Counted from the first letter of the stretch, positions 1-12,755 are shown. The stretch: 64,000 bases of DNA from Straminergon stramineum (GCA_963920665.1 OY987263.1:43063218-43127217), one strand, 5' to 3'. The notes: generated from the letters alone by a model not told the origin. Program-made: numbers and translations.

Positions 1-1700
1 TTTGTATTGGATATGAATTTTTTCACTTTTTCTTCAAAAAATCATGATAATTTTAAAATCATCACCAATATATCTGAAAATTTTATTAATTATAGAAGAC
101 ATAGAATATCATCTTTGAAAAATAAATACAATAATTGATGAATCAAACTTTGTTGCAAAATAGAGGAAACAAAGCAACAAAAAATGAGACATATAACATG
201 GTTGTATGCTCCTTTCTTCCAAGATTAATTTAACTCATGTTATCAAGACTTTTGTCAACTATCCTTGCACATGCCTTTCAAAAATGGTGTTCACAATGAA
301 TATATGCATTCTTCATTTTTATAGATATCCTCAAAGTCAGTGTCTAAAGGACCACAAGGCCACCATGTGGCTTCTTGCACCTTTGGTTCTTTAAGGGTTA
401 AGCATTTTAACCAATCCTTTAGTAGTAGCACAACCATTGCAACATTTGCAACAACACCCTCTTGCATGAAAAATATAGTATCATCTTCTGTTTGCTACAA
501 TTGAATATGAAACTCAAGAACGCTTCCAAATTTTTGATAAAGATGAATAAGGATAAAAATATAATCATCCAAATGGATAAAATTGTCACATTGGGTCATG
601 AGTTTGAAACTCAAATAATTATTGCTAATTCTCATTCTCTAAAATTTAAAAGTTTGTAGAATTCAGTGGACATCATAGTCTTGGCAAATGTAAACTCATT
701 ATGCTGAACTCATTATGGAGGTGTAAGTTGACCAATATCTAATATTGAACTCTATATTTGTCAATATAAGAAATTCTAAAGATTCATATAAAAACCTATA
801 AGTGCAAGTAGACCCTTTCAACTCTTAGATTTTTTGAATCCAAACTCCAATCCAAATTTTTATATCCATTGTTTTGGATATTAATTGAACCCCAATAGTT
901 TCCATTAGTTCCTTCAAAAAACTTTTCCACTCCCTCAATTGAAAAGATATTGATCGGATTTTGTGGGGGCTTCAATTTTCGTTGTGTAACTTCGATATTC
1001 CATTATTTTTGTTTACACTTCATGCCACTATTTTTGTCTTAGTTTCATTCTCCTATTTCATTAATCATGACTTCAAATGGATACCATGATCACAAAGTAG
1101 ACACAATATTTATCACTATAAAAAACCTAAAGGTCACTTGATAATTAAATTGGCTAAAGTGGTTTGGACAACGTAAAAATTATCACTTGAATTTTATAGC
1201 AATTTGAACTTTGGGGCTATAACCATAGAGTTTTGATTTTCTAATTTAGAATGACACCATAAAATATTTGCACCATGATTTTTTATATTATATTACCATA
1301 TATTATAACCTTTGGAGAGATTTTCAGATTTTTTGAGCATCAATTGTATAGGGTATGAATTATTTTACTTTTTATTTAGAAATTCACAATGATTTTGTAT
1401 TTTTTACACAAAGATGCAATATTTTTATCAATAATAGAAGACATTTAATCACATCTCTAAAAAGTAAACATAAAATATTAAATTCATAGGCACTTGCAAA
1501 CGAAGTTTGAAAAAGTGGTAATAGGCTCATCCTTTGACTCTTTGAGGGTTATAAGTCTCTAGACTTTAGTTGATATGGAAGTCTTGGTAATTGTAAACTT
1601 GTCATGAATTCAACACTCAACCTTATATTTGTCAATACAAAAATCTCTAACATCCAAACCCCACTAGTTGGCTTAAAAACCTTTCAACTTTCATATTTTT
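1..1700. repeat. Degenerate direct duplication in AT-rich DNA
   Basis: Bases about 1-170 and about 1345-1515 read alike: both have a run like GTATGAATT, then a CACTTTTT or ACTTTTTAT block, then TAGAAGACAT and an AAACATAAAAT-like block. The similarity resumes at about 680-800 versus 1580-1690, around TATATTTGTCAATA. The two copies have diverged by many substitutions and small indels. No coding capacity is visible in either. This is most simply an old tandem or segmental duplication of an interspersed repeat. The window starts inside the first copy, so its left edge is unknown. Confidence 0.5.
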
Positions 1701-2163
1701 TTGTCACTAGAGAAGGAGAATTCTACAATGGTAGTGTGACAAAAGAAGTAAAGACTTCACTAAATGATAAACCACCATCTCCAAGCAAAGCTTTGCATAC
1801 AAGTCTCTACAAAAACACTCATAAAACTTGACTTGACAAGAATGTAAAAGCAAGGTATTTTTTCCACATAAATGTCAAGGTAAATAGTCAAACCGTAAGT
1901 TGGATGAACTCTAAAATTTGGATGAAAACTCATGAATCGCAAATTAAGATGAACTCCCATGAGAGTCCATTAAATACTCTAATTTGACTTGGAGTAACCC
2001 CGATGCTTCTTTACATAAAACCTATTGTGTAAACAAAGAGTGTGCATTTGTTATACATTCATGCTTATAGTTTTCAAATGCATATTTGATGTTGGGTGTG
2101 GTGCTTAGTGTGTCACTCAATATGGTATTTATTACAATCTTTGTTTACACAACAATTTTTTCA

Positions 2164-2165
<2 letters not shown>

Positions 2166-2221
<56 letters not shown>
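2166..2221. repeat. Compound microsatellite (CT)n-(TA)n
   Basis: About 31 bases of uninterrupted CT dinucleotides pass directly into about 25 bases of TA dinucleotides. Compound junctions like this usually arise by slippage of one tract next to another. Confidence 0.95.
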
Positions 2222-2227
<6 letters not shown>

Positions 2228-3036
2228 GATTAAATTTAAAAAGTGAGACTTATGTATTCTTTTTAAATTAGGATTTCTTAAAGAATTTGAATTGGGCTAT
2301 AGGATTTTATAAGGTTTTCAATACATGATGTTTTGTCTAATAGCTATTTTTTGGTGCCTAGCCCAAGGTCTACAATTTTCGGATCTCCTTTCAACTTTGT
2401 TCTTTAACAACTACAGTTTATAAACCATCTATGACTCATTGATGCCACATGCAAGGTTTTTGCTTCTTGGGGGCCTGGCTTGACTAAAAGATTGGTTGTT
2501 AAGTAATTAGGGTGTCTTGTACTAGTATGTTAATGTCATGCAACTCAATAGATCCTTGTGTGGGCTCTTCATGATAGCTTATGCCATGGACATTGTGCTA
2601 CATAGCATGCCATAGAGATTGTTTTACATCATCTCTTTGATGAACACACATATGTGGAAATGCCTCAACAAAGTTGACTTTGTTTTTCCAAGGTCACCAA
2701 TGACAATGATTATTTTGATGCTCCAATATCCATGTAAAAATCTACAAAACACAAAAACAACAACCAAAAGACATTGTTCCTTTGAACCATATCTCCAATG
2801 TTTTCAATCATAAAAGGGTGAAACCATGAGTGGTTTGTCATCGGTAGCATGGAGAGAAGGGGAGGCATAGTTATTTTGTGTAGTATATTTTATTGCCAAT
2901 GGTGAGAATTTCTTAGTAAGGCTAACTAATAATAAGAACAAAGTTTGCATTTGAATACATCCATTGTCAACACAACATCAACACGACAATTCAACACATT
3001 TACAAACTTGTTTTATGTATTGAAATTGTGTCCTAC

Positions 3037-3056
3037 ATATATATATATATATATAT
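3037..3056. repeat. (AT)n microsatellite
   Basis: Ten uninterrupted AT units. Confidence 0.9.
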
Positions 3057-3380
3057 GAACTCCTAAATGTATGTAGTATAATACATGTATTATATGGTTT
3101 GGTTATCTTGTCACCATAGATAGTTGCAATTGATCTTAGTTGTAGTTGGAAATGGTTTAGCCTATATAAATGCAAACACCATGCAATCTACCAACTCAAA
3201 ATCTCCAAAAAAATTTCTACACATTTTCATACAAGTCTAGTGGAAGATTCTTCAATTGGATGTACAAAAAATCAAATGTTTGAAATTTGGCTCTTTGCAT
3301 TGGAATTGGCAGTTTTAAGTGTTTAGGGTTTTAGAAAAAAATGGCCTTGCAATTGGGACTTTTAGAGGTGAGGATTTGTG

Positions 3381-3412
3381 TGGGTGGGTGGGTGGGTGGG
3401 TGGGGGTGGGGG
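3381..3412 (+). repeat. (TGGG)n tract, G-quadruplex candidate
   Basis: Tandem TGGG units, ending in two longer runs of G, give eight runs of at least three G separated by single T. This matches the intramolecular G-quadruplex rule on the plus strand. It lies in intergenic AT-rich DNA far from any gene I can support, so it is probably a simple repeat with no known role. Confidence 0.85.
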
Positions 3413-4088
3413 CTTTCCACAACTAATTATAAGATGAATATTTGTAATTTTGACACAAAAATGATAAATATTTATAACATTGTGTGGGTAATTTTCAGAC
3501 CATAACATTTTCAACTATAAATTTATCCTTCATGTGATTTCATCTAATAAAAAATTAGAGAATAACTTGAAAAACATTCTATTCTAATTTTTTTTTTAAA
3601 TGTCCATGTTGCAATGTATCACCAATTTGCCACAAATAAAAACCTTGTTGGCACCATTTGATGAGAGTCCAAAGGATGTTGTCACTTCCTCACAAGACAT
3701 TAGTCATCTTGCAACTACAATGAATAGGGGTATCAAGGGGACCAAAAAATTAAAGGGACTAGTATAGGTGTTTGTGGAAAACTACATATGTTTGAAGCAT
3801 GATGTACATCCTCCGGACACTTCAATAACTACTGATGTACAATAAAGGTAGATATTTATATGATGTGGAATGTCGATTAATTAGTATGAGTCCCCTTAAT
3901 ACCTCTATTCATTGTAGCTTTTCTTTTCATATTATTTGTTTTTTTGAGTACCTCCAAAACTTCAATTGAGGCTAAGGTAGGAGGCTTGAACTCCAACTGG
4001 GCATTAAAAGCAAACATGACTAAGAGGTACATTTTGCTTTCTTCAATGTACCAACTATGCACATTTCAGGAGGTAGTTGCTTTTGATG

Positions 4089-5269
4089 CACTACAAAAAA
4101 TTTAAGTTTTTTTGGACTTCGTAGAAAATATGAAAGGACGTTCAATTTGACATGGAAGAAATCATTGTTGATGTCACCTAAAATTCGTTATGATGGACAT
4201 GCCAAAAATGTGGTAAAATCTAGAAAGACAGACCAATTTGAGCTTGTTTTTTTCTAACATCACAAAAAAATGGTCTTCCAAGATCCCTACAATGGAGCAC
4301 ATGGACACCATGTAAGCGCCACATAGGTGAGGAGAGCCGTGTGGGATTTTTTCCCATTCAGCTTGTCTATGACATGGCATGCCTAGTCAACACACTTTTA
4401 TGTCATTTGAAAATTTTAATTTCACTTTTTTAGATGTCAAATTAGATGTTTAGACATTTTTTGAGACATAAATTTGTACATATTATACCTCTCATGCAAG
4501 ATCAATAAAAAATTAAAAAAAATGAACAAGCAAAATTTCTTGAATTCAACAAGAATTGAAGAAAACTTACCATCTAAAAATCAAGAGAAGTTTTGATGGC
4601 AAAATGAAGGAAAAAAGTTAGGGAAAATGAAGATAACATAAGTCATATTTATATTCATTGTCCGTCTATGGTTTGACAATTAAAAGATATGGGATAACTA
4701 GAATACTTGAACTTGACCATTGTACATCTCAACACTATTTTAGACATCTAGACATTGTTTTAGACATCTAGATGTTGTTTCAAACATTTTACATTGAACA
4801 CAATTCTTGTTTTACATATCCCATATTGTTTGTTTCACTTTCAACCACCTGCTTGTATACATACCATCTCTTTTTCATCCATGGTGCATATCCATTCATT
4901 TCCTTTTTTTGGCAAGGCATGCAATGTGGCTACTTTTCCGCTAAATGTTTCACATGTGGGCAACTTTTTACTATAGACCATAATAATTTTTACTGACTTA
5001 TCCATAGTCAAAATGGTTCTACTTGCTAACGTGGCAATCTCTGTTTATTTTGGCGTTTCAAAAAACATCAGCATGTCTTCAATCATGTCAAATAAAACAT
5101 CAACATCAGTCATAACATCAACTTATTTTACAGTAATGTGCCAATGTTCTCCCCAACATCTTACAAAAATCTAACTTCTTGGGCCAGTTACCCTTTGACA
5201 TCATCATGTTTGGTCGGACGTTTTGCATTAGTGGTCAAACACAACCAAAAACATGAATTTCTTATAGTG
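4089..5269. mobile_element. CACTA-like non-autonomous DNA element (candidate)
   Basis: The left end reads CACTACAAAAAATTT and the right end, read inward on the other strand, CACTATAAGAAATTC. Plant CACTA (CMC/EnSpm) elements characteristically begin CACTA followed by CAAGAAA-like or CAAAAAA-like bases. The bases just outside are ATG on the left and ATA on the right, so a 3-bp target duplication would need one substitution. No transposase reading frame lies inside the roughly 1.2 kb. The TIR match is only about 12 of 15 bases, so chance pairing of two ends is possible. Confidence 0.42.
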
Positions 5270-5475
5270 ATAACCACTATTGACCACTTTTTTTCAACTT
5301 CAAAAACTTGTAACTAATTCCACAAAGGTCAAAAAAAATATGAAAAACCTTAGGTTAGATGCCAATTACATTTTTCTTCCTACAATAATTTATTGATAAT
5401 TGTTTCAAAGAACTGAGCTTCCCTAAAAAGTGATTAGTTCTTAAATGGTTGCATTATGAGCCTCCTACCTTATCA
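5270..5475. repeat. Dispersed repeat family C, copy 1
   Basis: The segment shares ordered blocks with 46195-46400: CTAATTCCACAAAG, then GTTAGATGCCAATT, then a CTCCTACCTTA block near the end. The copies are in the same orientation and clearly diverged. No coding potential or clear ends. Confidence 0.55.
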
Positions 5476-5688
5476 CTTCTAACAAACTTTCATTGTATTG
5501 TATTGTGAATTTGTGATGTTTTTGAGCTGCAATACAAACTTATCATGAATCACAACAAAACCTCAACAAATCTTCTATAAAATCTATTCAAGTAATCACA
5601 ACTTGTTAAATTTTTTACGATCTAACACTTATTCCAGAATAATTGCTGAAATTTAGAAATCTTAGTAGCCAAAACAGAATTGTTGGTA

Positions 5689-5970
5689 AGGTGGGTACAC
5701 CCAAAATTGCACCACACCTACAACTACCATCATCACTTTGTGTACATCTCCAAAATCAATATGTACATATATTGAAGAAATAATTCTAAAACATCTACTA
5801 AAAAAACCCTAACCCTTTATAACTTTTGCATACGGTATCCAAATGTAGCATTCTTTGGAGCATTAGAACCTCCTTTCACTTGCCGAGAATAAAATGTGAA
5901 AATTTGACCAAGTTCATAGTAGTAACTAGGCACAGTAGCAAAAAAGGGTCAAGTTTGGGGGTGCCAACCT
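5689..5970. mobile_element. MITE family A, copy 1 (TA target site)
   Basis: This 282-bp element has imperfect terminal inverted repeats: AGGTGGGTACACCCAAAA at the left, and AGGTTGGCACCCCCAAA read inward at the right. TA lies directly outside both ends (5687-5688 and 5971-5972), the target duplication of Tc1/mariner-type transposition. A same-orientation copy is at 31968-32237 and a reversed one at 21627-21955. Internal landmarks shared by the copies include TAACTTTTGCATA, GGTATCCAAATGT and GAAAATTTGACCA. It carries no reading frame and would depend on a transposase encoded elsewhere. Confidence 0.75.
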
Positions 5971-7668
5971 TAGTAAGTATATGATGTAATTCATAGAATT
6001 GCATCACTAAAATAGGTAATGAAAGATGTGCAAAAGATCACCCATGCAAGTCAATTTCAATTAACTTAACCCTTGAAGGCTACTACTAAGACCCAAAAGT
6101 GTCCACTAAATGACTTCATTATTCACTATAGACACAAAAAATGCACCTAGTATTGGTCCAATAATTCGAGCATTTTGGTGACTACCTTGGTCATGGGGAG
6201 TTGTGTCCTTCAAGGATTAAGCTTCCATTGACACACCAAAAGAATGAGATGCTTCAAGCCAATGTTTTTTCTTAGGTATTTAAATGCCCAATTGTCTCCA
6301 AAAAAATGGGTAGCTTCAAGCCTATAGAGAAAAAGAGGGTTAATGTATTAAAAAATGCCCTGCACACTGTTGCCACAATGTTTCCAAGACCTCATATCCT
6401 CTATTGTGAGCCCCTAATTCGTCACCAGGGGCTCACCCTTTTTTTTTTTTTTTTTTCCGTATTTTGTCATTTTAAATGCACTTTTATATACAAAAAGCCC
6501 CCCAAAGAGTGTAGAACCAAAATAGGAGTGTCATATTCCAATATAGTATTTGGTCTATTTTTAGAATATTATAGTTAGAATGGCCCAACCACAAGTTGTA
6601 AATAGGTTAGAACCCAACTAATCGTGGCAAATTAGTCAATTCTGAGTGATGGGCGTACCATGCTCAAAACCCCCCATGGAAAGGACATCTCTAGGCTAGA
6701 ATTTGTTGAGGGAATCCTAGCGAGGCATAGAGGTCAATTCCCAAAGATAGGTTCTAGTTTCTCCATTTCATTGAAGAAATAACAGAACCCCAATTAATTG
6801 GCTTGCAAATGTTGAAAATACCAAGATGGGACCATGGAGGAATCTCAAGTCTAAGGAGGGTGACTTGGGATTAAACCCATGCCCGGGAATCAAAGGTGAA
6901 GTCAATTTGCCAAGATTCCTCCCGATGTGGAAGATTCCCTAGCCACTAATAATTAAACGAGGGGGTGAATTTTGTCCCCCTAGGCCGATGTGTAGAATAA
7001 GAATATGAGCCTAAACATGTGTCGTGGGATCCCATAGGAGGTTCCACAAAAAGTTTTGGAATTTTCTAATAGTCAGAAGATGTCTTTCCGGACGGTCAAC
7101 TATCCAAACCTACAATGGGAAATTCCTATAAATTCCCCAAGTAGCATTAAATTCCCACTAAAAATTATTCTAGCATCTTTTATGTTAATAAGGTGCCCCG
7201 ACAAGTTTCACAACATTTTGATAGTCAAAAGTACCCAAACCTATAACATTCCCCGACAATTATCGGAAATTAAAGTCTAAGGTGGGTTTGACCGGTGGAG
7301 TGGGAGCGTACCAAAGCGGAATGGGGCCCAAGATAGGTCTTTTCTCACTCCCCCGTACCTACAATAGAAGTCTAGGCTAGTTACTTTTGCTAGAAAAGTC
7401 AACCCCCCAAAGTTGGGATTTTTCCTAGTTTTGGTGTTAAGTTGGCGCTAGGTTTTGTTGCAATTTTGAAGATAGAGAAAGGGGAGGGGAGTGTAGTGGA
7501 TTGAAAATGGCCTTATGAAGCCAATGACGCAATCCGTTTGCGATTCAAAGTTAATCTCCCAAAATTAACTTAGTGGGCTAGCATAGGATGAAAATCTTGA
7601 GTTTTGGATGAAAATCTAAGAGGATAAGGTTAACTTAGATGAACGAGGAGAAGTGGGTGCCTAGGAAA

Positions 7669-7685
7669 GAGTATAAAAGGGCACC
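7669..7685 (+). promoter_or_regulatory. TATA-box promoter candidate
   Basis: GTATAAAAGGGCACCCC is followed within 10-20 bases by a CT-rich stretch, the usual look of a plant core promoter. No gene follows it, so it probably belongs to a decayed retroelement. Confidence 0.35.
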
Positions 7686-8189
7686 CCTTCTCCTCTCTCA
7701 CAACCCCCTTTTTGTGTAATTGGGTTGGTTGGGTCTAATTTGTGTTGGAAATTGTGGCATTTAACCACAAGCCTTGCAACAATGTTTTTTGGGCACTTTT
7801 GGCCACTGTTGTTGTTTTTGGAGCTTGTAAGGTCTTTGTGGGTCCCTTAATGCCTTCTCTTTTGATTGAGCCTGGTACTAACTCTTCCAAGCCTGAACTT
7901 GGAAGCTTTTGCTAACTTACTATGTTGCTAGAGGTTGTGAGTGCTTACCTTTGAGAGACCCTTTTTGGTCACTCTCCTTGTGTATCGTGTACTAACCCTA
8001 GAGCGCCCCCCCATGTGATTGGTGATGCCGCTTTGGGGGGCCTTTAGTTCAAGTCATTGATATTACTAACCCGTGTCACTAGCCTTCGAGTGTCCAAGGC
8101 CCTTTCCTTGTCTTTTGTCCTGGTCCCTAATAGTGACGTGTTATTCTTTATTGAGAGACACGAGGGCTTGGGGGTAGTGGATCCTGCCC

Positions 8190-8600
8190 ATATGGCGAAA
8201 CTTTGAACCCCCATAGGGAAAAAAGTCTTAGTGGTGCGTTAAAAATGGGAACAACAACGAAGCTTTGAACCCCCGTGGGGTAAAGAGTCTTAGTGGTGTG
8301 TTAACCCTAAAAGGGCCTGAAAGTCCTTTGCGGCTGTATAGTATATTGTGTATTTGGTGGTATTTGATTAGGAAAACATTGACCAAAAACTTTTCAAGAC
8401 AAAGTAAATTAATGATCATGATAATATGTAAATAAAAATCTATCATAACTCATCTATTACACCACAATTGAATAGTTATAAAGCTAAATACGGGTCATAT
8501 AGAGTGACCCCAAGGGCCTTTCAAGGGTTAAGAGAGGAAACGACGGTGAAGCTTTGAACTCCTTTCGGGTAAAAGTCTTAGCGGTGCGTCAAAACCACCT
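8190..8600 (+). repeat. Three spaced copies of a ~50-bp unit
   Basis: Copies at about 8195-8243, 8254-8302 and 8539-8591 share GAAGCTTTGAACCC (or GCGAAACTTTGAACCC), a GGGTAAA-like block, and GTCTTAGTGGTGCGT. The first two are about 59 bases apart; the third follows after some 240 bases. No function is apparent. Confidence 0.65.
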
Positions 8601-8982
8601 CATGGAAGAACTGTGAGACCACGTGGTTCCTTTCCCTACAAGGTTTAGTTCCCAAAATGTGTTGGGAACAAACCAAGGTTTAAGTCCCAAAAAATAGAAA
8701 TGAGAGGATAGCAAAAAAATGAGGAGTGGCTAACGTGAGAAGGGAAGGGGCCTTCCCCAACCCCCCCACCCCCCGGCCTAACTTATAATCCACTAGCATA
8801 GACATGACCTCCCAAGCCCCCTTAGGAAATAGCACCCAAAAATTGCCAAAGGAGAATCCAGAGCCAACACCCAACCAACCCCAATACTTAAGAGTGAGCC
8901 GGGCTGGGTACCGACGGAAGAGGGGGGGTCAAGTTTTCAAAGTTGGGCCAACGAGGGTCGGGAGTCTAGCAATGGAAGGGGA

Positions 8983-9118
8983 GGTTGGGTTCATAGTGTT
9001 GGACTAGAAAGGGTTGGATTCACAGTATTGGGCTAGAGAGGGTTGGGTTCACAATATTGGGCTAGGGGAGTCAGGTTCACAGTGTTGGGCTAGGAAAGTT
9101 GAGGTTCATAGTGTTAGG
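8983..9118 (+). repeat. Tandem repeat, ~28-30-bp unit, about 5 copies
   Basis: The unit is close to GGTTGGGTTCACAGTATTGG plus GCTAGAGAG. Five copies of slightly different length follow one another with substitutions, which suggests an ageing minisatellite. Confidence 0.8.
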
Positions 9119-11384
9119 TGGGAAAGGTAGTAGAGTTCGCCCAAGCAGTTGAACAGAGAAAGGAGAGGAACCTTGGAGGTCCAGGGATGATGGAGTAAAA
9201 GGGGGGTGGGGAAAGAAGAGTGTAGTCCTTGCACTAATGCAGTAATCGGAGCAAGGAATCTAACGCCCCGTCTCCTACATACAAAATAAGGAGAAGGAAA
9301 ATAAACGACGTAAAGATAGAGGAAGGCCGGAGGAATGAGGAGGGGTGACGAGGGGGAAGACAATTTGAAGGTTAGGAGTGGAAGGGGATAAGAGAGGAGG
9401 TGAAATCCTTGAGGCCCACTCAAGCCATTAGATTAGAATTAGGGGATCTCCATGAGATTAAGTGTAAGACGTAAGCATAGGATATAAGAAGTAGGACGTA
9501 AGAAGTAGCTCAACTGTAGAGGAAGGTATGACACATACTTAAGGTTAACGTAGTAGGTAAGAGTGGAGGGTAGTTGGGCCACCTTAGAGCGTGGGAGGAA
9601 AGAAAAGAAGGGAGGAGGAAAGAAATAGGAGAAAAATGAATAATTAAATCCTTGTACCAATATATTTTATGATTAGAACGGTGGTTTGTTGTCTCACGGC
9701 ACGGGAGTTCATGGCGGAGGAGGTAGAGCTTCAGTGCACATGATCGATAACTCAAGTTTTGAGGTATGAGTTAAACCTTCCCAACCTTTCCCTAGGTCCC
9801 TAATTAGAAGCTAGTGGTTTGGGCCGAGGCCTACCCCTAAGTCAGACCCTTAGGACTGTAGGTCAAATCATTTCCAAGGACATAAGCTTAAAAAAAGAGG
9901 CCATGGCTTTCCAAAACCTTAAGGCACGCCCAAATCGGTTGAAAATTGAAAAAGTTATTGCCAGGGTTTAGGGTCAATTTGGATGAAGAGCCGCTAAACT
10001 CTAAATTTGACAAAGAATTAAATATAGGAGGAGGAAGCTCCTAATTAGGATCCAAGTCCGAAGAGAAAATTCAGTTCTGAATTATAGGTTAGGAGAAATT
10101 AACGGATGAAGTTTGGGTAGGACTTGGATGAAAATTTAGTAGAAATCCCCAATCAGGGTCCAACTCTAGATCTAGGTAGGAGCAATTCTTGTGAACCATC
10201 CCTCGAAATTTAGGATCTTTTTGAATTGGAGAACTAGGTATAATCGATGGATGAAGTTTGAGGAACTAAATAGCAGTCAAACTTCATCCATCCATAACTT
10301 TGGCTAGGAAGGTCGGATAGGGTCGAGCCTTACGTTTTTAGAAGTGGCACGAGATGGACTAGAGGGTTCCTAGGATAATTCTGTCTTAGTGCAAGTTCCA
10401 TCCAAATCATCCAATAGGCCTTCCATCTTGTCGGCCAAAAACACTTGAAGTAATTTCGGCAAATCTTGCAATTTGGGGTCACTTAGGCACTTAGTAAAAA
10501 AATCCATTGCTTGGAAGGCATAGTGGACCACACTTAGACACCCAAAGGTAGGAGTCACTCAGCTAAACCCCAGAACTTAGTTGTGTTCGCAAATTACCAA
10601 AGGTGGGTAATTTGGCACTCACATCTATTAAGTTGCGTAAAGCCAACACATACAAAAATTGCATACATACTCAAAATTGGACTTTTTGATCCAAGACCCC
10701 GAAAATGAAGGAGCTAGGAAACTTAGAACCTTCTTCAAAGAAAGGTCACATAACCCCTAAAAGACCAAACTATGTTTTTTGGCAACATAGTGATTTTGGG
10801 TTGTTCACTACGAACAAAAAAATTCACTATATTTTTTGAATTTTTTTGGGATGTGGGGATGAGGGGTACCTTGCTACTCCACAAAAAAAATTACAATTAG
10901 ATGTGCCTATGAATAGTTATGGGGCAAAATGTCATTTTTCATGGACAAGGGGCAGCAGGGGTAGGATAACTAACACTACAAGGAAATTTGCTTGGGAATG
11001 CCTAGAAAAGTTTGGGCAAGGTTTGGGGTAGCCTCTCACCCAGGTTCAGACCAGGGGACTTCTCTGACATTCTCTAAATTAATAAATTTCACCCAACGTA
11101 GAAAGAAGTGGTAGCAAGGAGGTAGATTCTCTATAGCTTCCTTCAACCTAATAGAGAGGTTACTCCTATTTACAAACTGAAATAGAAACAAAAACATCCA
11201 CAAGACCAATTGAATCAATAACAAATGTCATTTGACAAACTACCATCCAAAAAAAATTGATTGTTAGTAGAATCAATTAGTTATTTGAAATGTTGTAGGA
11301 TAGAGAGTGGAGAGGTTTCTTTTATAATCAAATCCATTGTCCATCATAAATTCTCAAAAGATATGGGACAATTTGAAGATGAGA

Positions 11385-11815
11385 GTTTGACCACTCATTG
11401 TCAAAACATAGGAATTATGTTCAAAGTAGAATTTCAAACCTCATTTTGCTATAGTAGAATAACTTATTTCAAAAAACTTTGAACTAAAAAGTTGGTAAAT
11501 AAAGCTAAGTTTCATTTCCAAAAACCTATTTGTGATTTTGAGCCTTCAAAAAAAGTTATGGACAAAATTCAGAGAGGATGTTTCAAAATGTTAATGAAAA
11601 TGTCCTTTCCAACCCCTCTCTAAAATTTGTCCATAACTTTTGATTGGAGACTTAAAATCCCAAACGGTTTTTTGGAGATGAAACTTAGCTTGATTTCCTA
11701 ACTTTTTTAAGTCCAAAGTTTTTTTAAATAAATTATTCTACTATGCCAAAATGAGGTCTGAAATTCTACTTTGAACATAATTTCCTACTTTTTACTTAAC
11801 TTTGACATGAGTTGA
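11385..11815. repeat. Hairpin-type inverted repeat (~170-200-bp arms)
   Basis: The left arm (about 11385-11572) and right arm (about 11606-11815) are inverted copies around a ~35-base loop. Paired landmarks are AAAGTTATGGACAAAATT with AATTTGTCCATAACTTTT, GCTAAGTTTCATTTCC with GGAGATGAAACTTAGC, and ATGTTCAAAGTAGAATTTC with GAAATTCTACTTTGAACAT. Arms differ by substitutions and short indels. It is most likely a foldback or MITE-type element; I could not define a target duplication. Confidence 0.75.
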
Positions 11816-12544
11816 TTTTTTAGTAATTCTAATTTATATATTCCACATGGTTTGTTTGACCTCTTACTACCCCACTTGTATAAAGATCTTCTCTACTCTT
11901 CACATTCTTGTGCATACATGTTGCTCTTCAAGTTATTGGAGATCAAGTCTCAACATTTCTATATAATCAACATTTATTGTAGAATACTTAAAATTCTATT
12001 CCATTGAGCAAGGAACATCTTCAGAATTTAGGGAAAGAGAAAATCTTTGAAATAAAGGGAACGTGATGTAGTGTCAATATATAGTGTAAGTGAGTTCTAA
12101 TGATGACTTGGGCTTCACTAACCTTGACCCAGCCTCCTCCCTTCCCAAGCCCAATATGCCCAACTACCCCTTCACTTCAGCTTGGATACAAATTGACCAA
12201 GCTTGTGGAAGTTTGATATTTTGTGCGATTTTTATTTTTATTTTTTCCTCCTCTAGAGCTAGTTGAAATCTAGAACTCCACCAATCAAATTTTGAATAAA
12301 TCATTGTATGTGCAAGCCATAAATTGTTGAAAAAAGGACTTTGTATGAGACTTTTTTTGAAGCTAGTTCCATATCATAATTTTTTGGTACATGTTCCCTA
12401 ATTTAAAATATTATAATTTTTTTTGAACTTGTGACCAACTTTATTGCAAAAATCAAGCAAAAAAAGTTCAAGCAAAAAAGTGAAATTAACTTGTCCAAAA
12501 GCCTCCCTGAATCATAGTTGCCCAGAATTTGGGAACTCCTCCAA

Positions 12545-12755
12545 AACATTTTTTTCAACTTTAAACACTATAATCTCACAATTTGTGTGGTCAAAACCTC
12601 CCATTTTTTACTACAATATAATGAAGTAGTCTAACACAAGATCTTATGGTTAGATGCAACAATTTTTTATTTTTTATTTTTAGGGTGCCTTTGCCATCAA
12701 AACAAACCATTTTGAGTGGTTTTTTTGGTGAAACGTAGTCAAAGAACTTTAGGGG
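12545..12755. repeat. Dispersed repeat family D, copy 1
   Basis: The copy has the two recurring blocks of this family: an ACTTTAAACACTATAATCTC-like opening, and GGTGAAACGTAGTC with AAGAACTTTAGG near the end. Related copies lie at about 28780-28990 (inside the foldback arm, with its inverted partner), 31345-31540 and 50330-50560. No coding potential. Confidence 0.5.

Larger units (their letters stand above)
1701..4088. other. AT-rich intergenic DNA, no gene seen
   Basis: No open frame here resembles a known protein and base composition is strongly AT. Apart from simple repeats (listed separately) I see only anonymous AT-rich sequence. Confidence 0.5.
6580..10620. repeat. GC-richer decayed retroelement-like block
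   Basis: This 4-kb block is visibly richer in G and C than its flanks but has no intact protein frame. It contains a good TATA box in a promoter-like setting (7669-7685), a unit repeated three times at 8190-8600, and a 28-30-bp tandem repeat at 8983-9118. A TATA box followed by a pyrimidine-rich leader without any gene fits the long terminal repeat or untranslated part of an old LTR retrotransposon. I cannot find matching LTR pairs, a primer-binding site, or protease, reverse transcriptase or integrase motifs, so the class is a guess. Confidence 0.3.

Noticed and set aside
9106..9755. Minus-strand frames of 73-105 residues in the GC-rich block
   Set aside because: Low-complexity Leu/Ser/Pro-rich translations of purine-rich DNA, with no motif.
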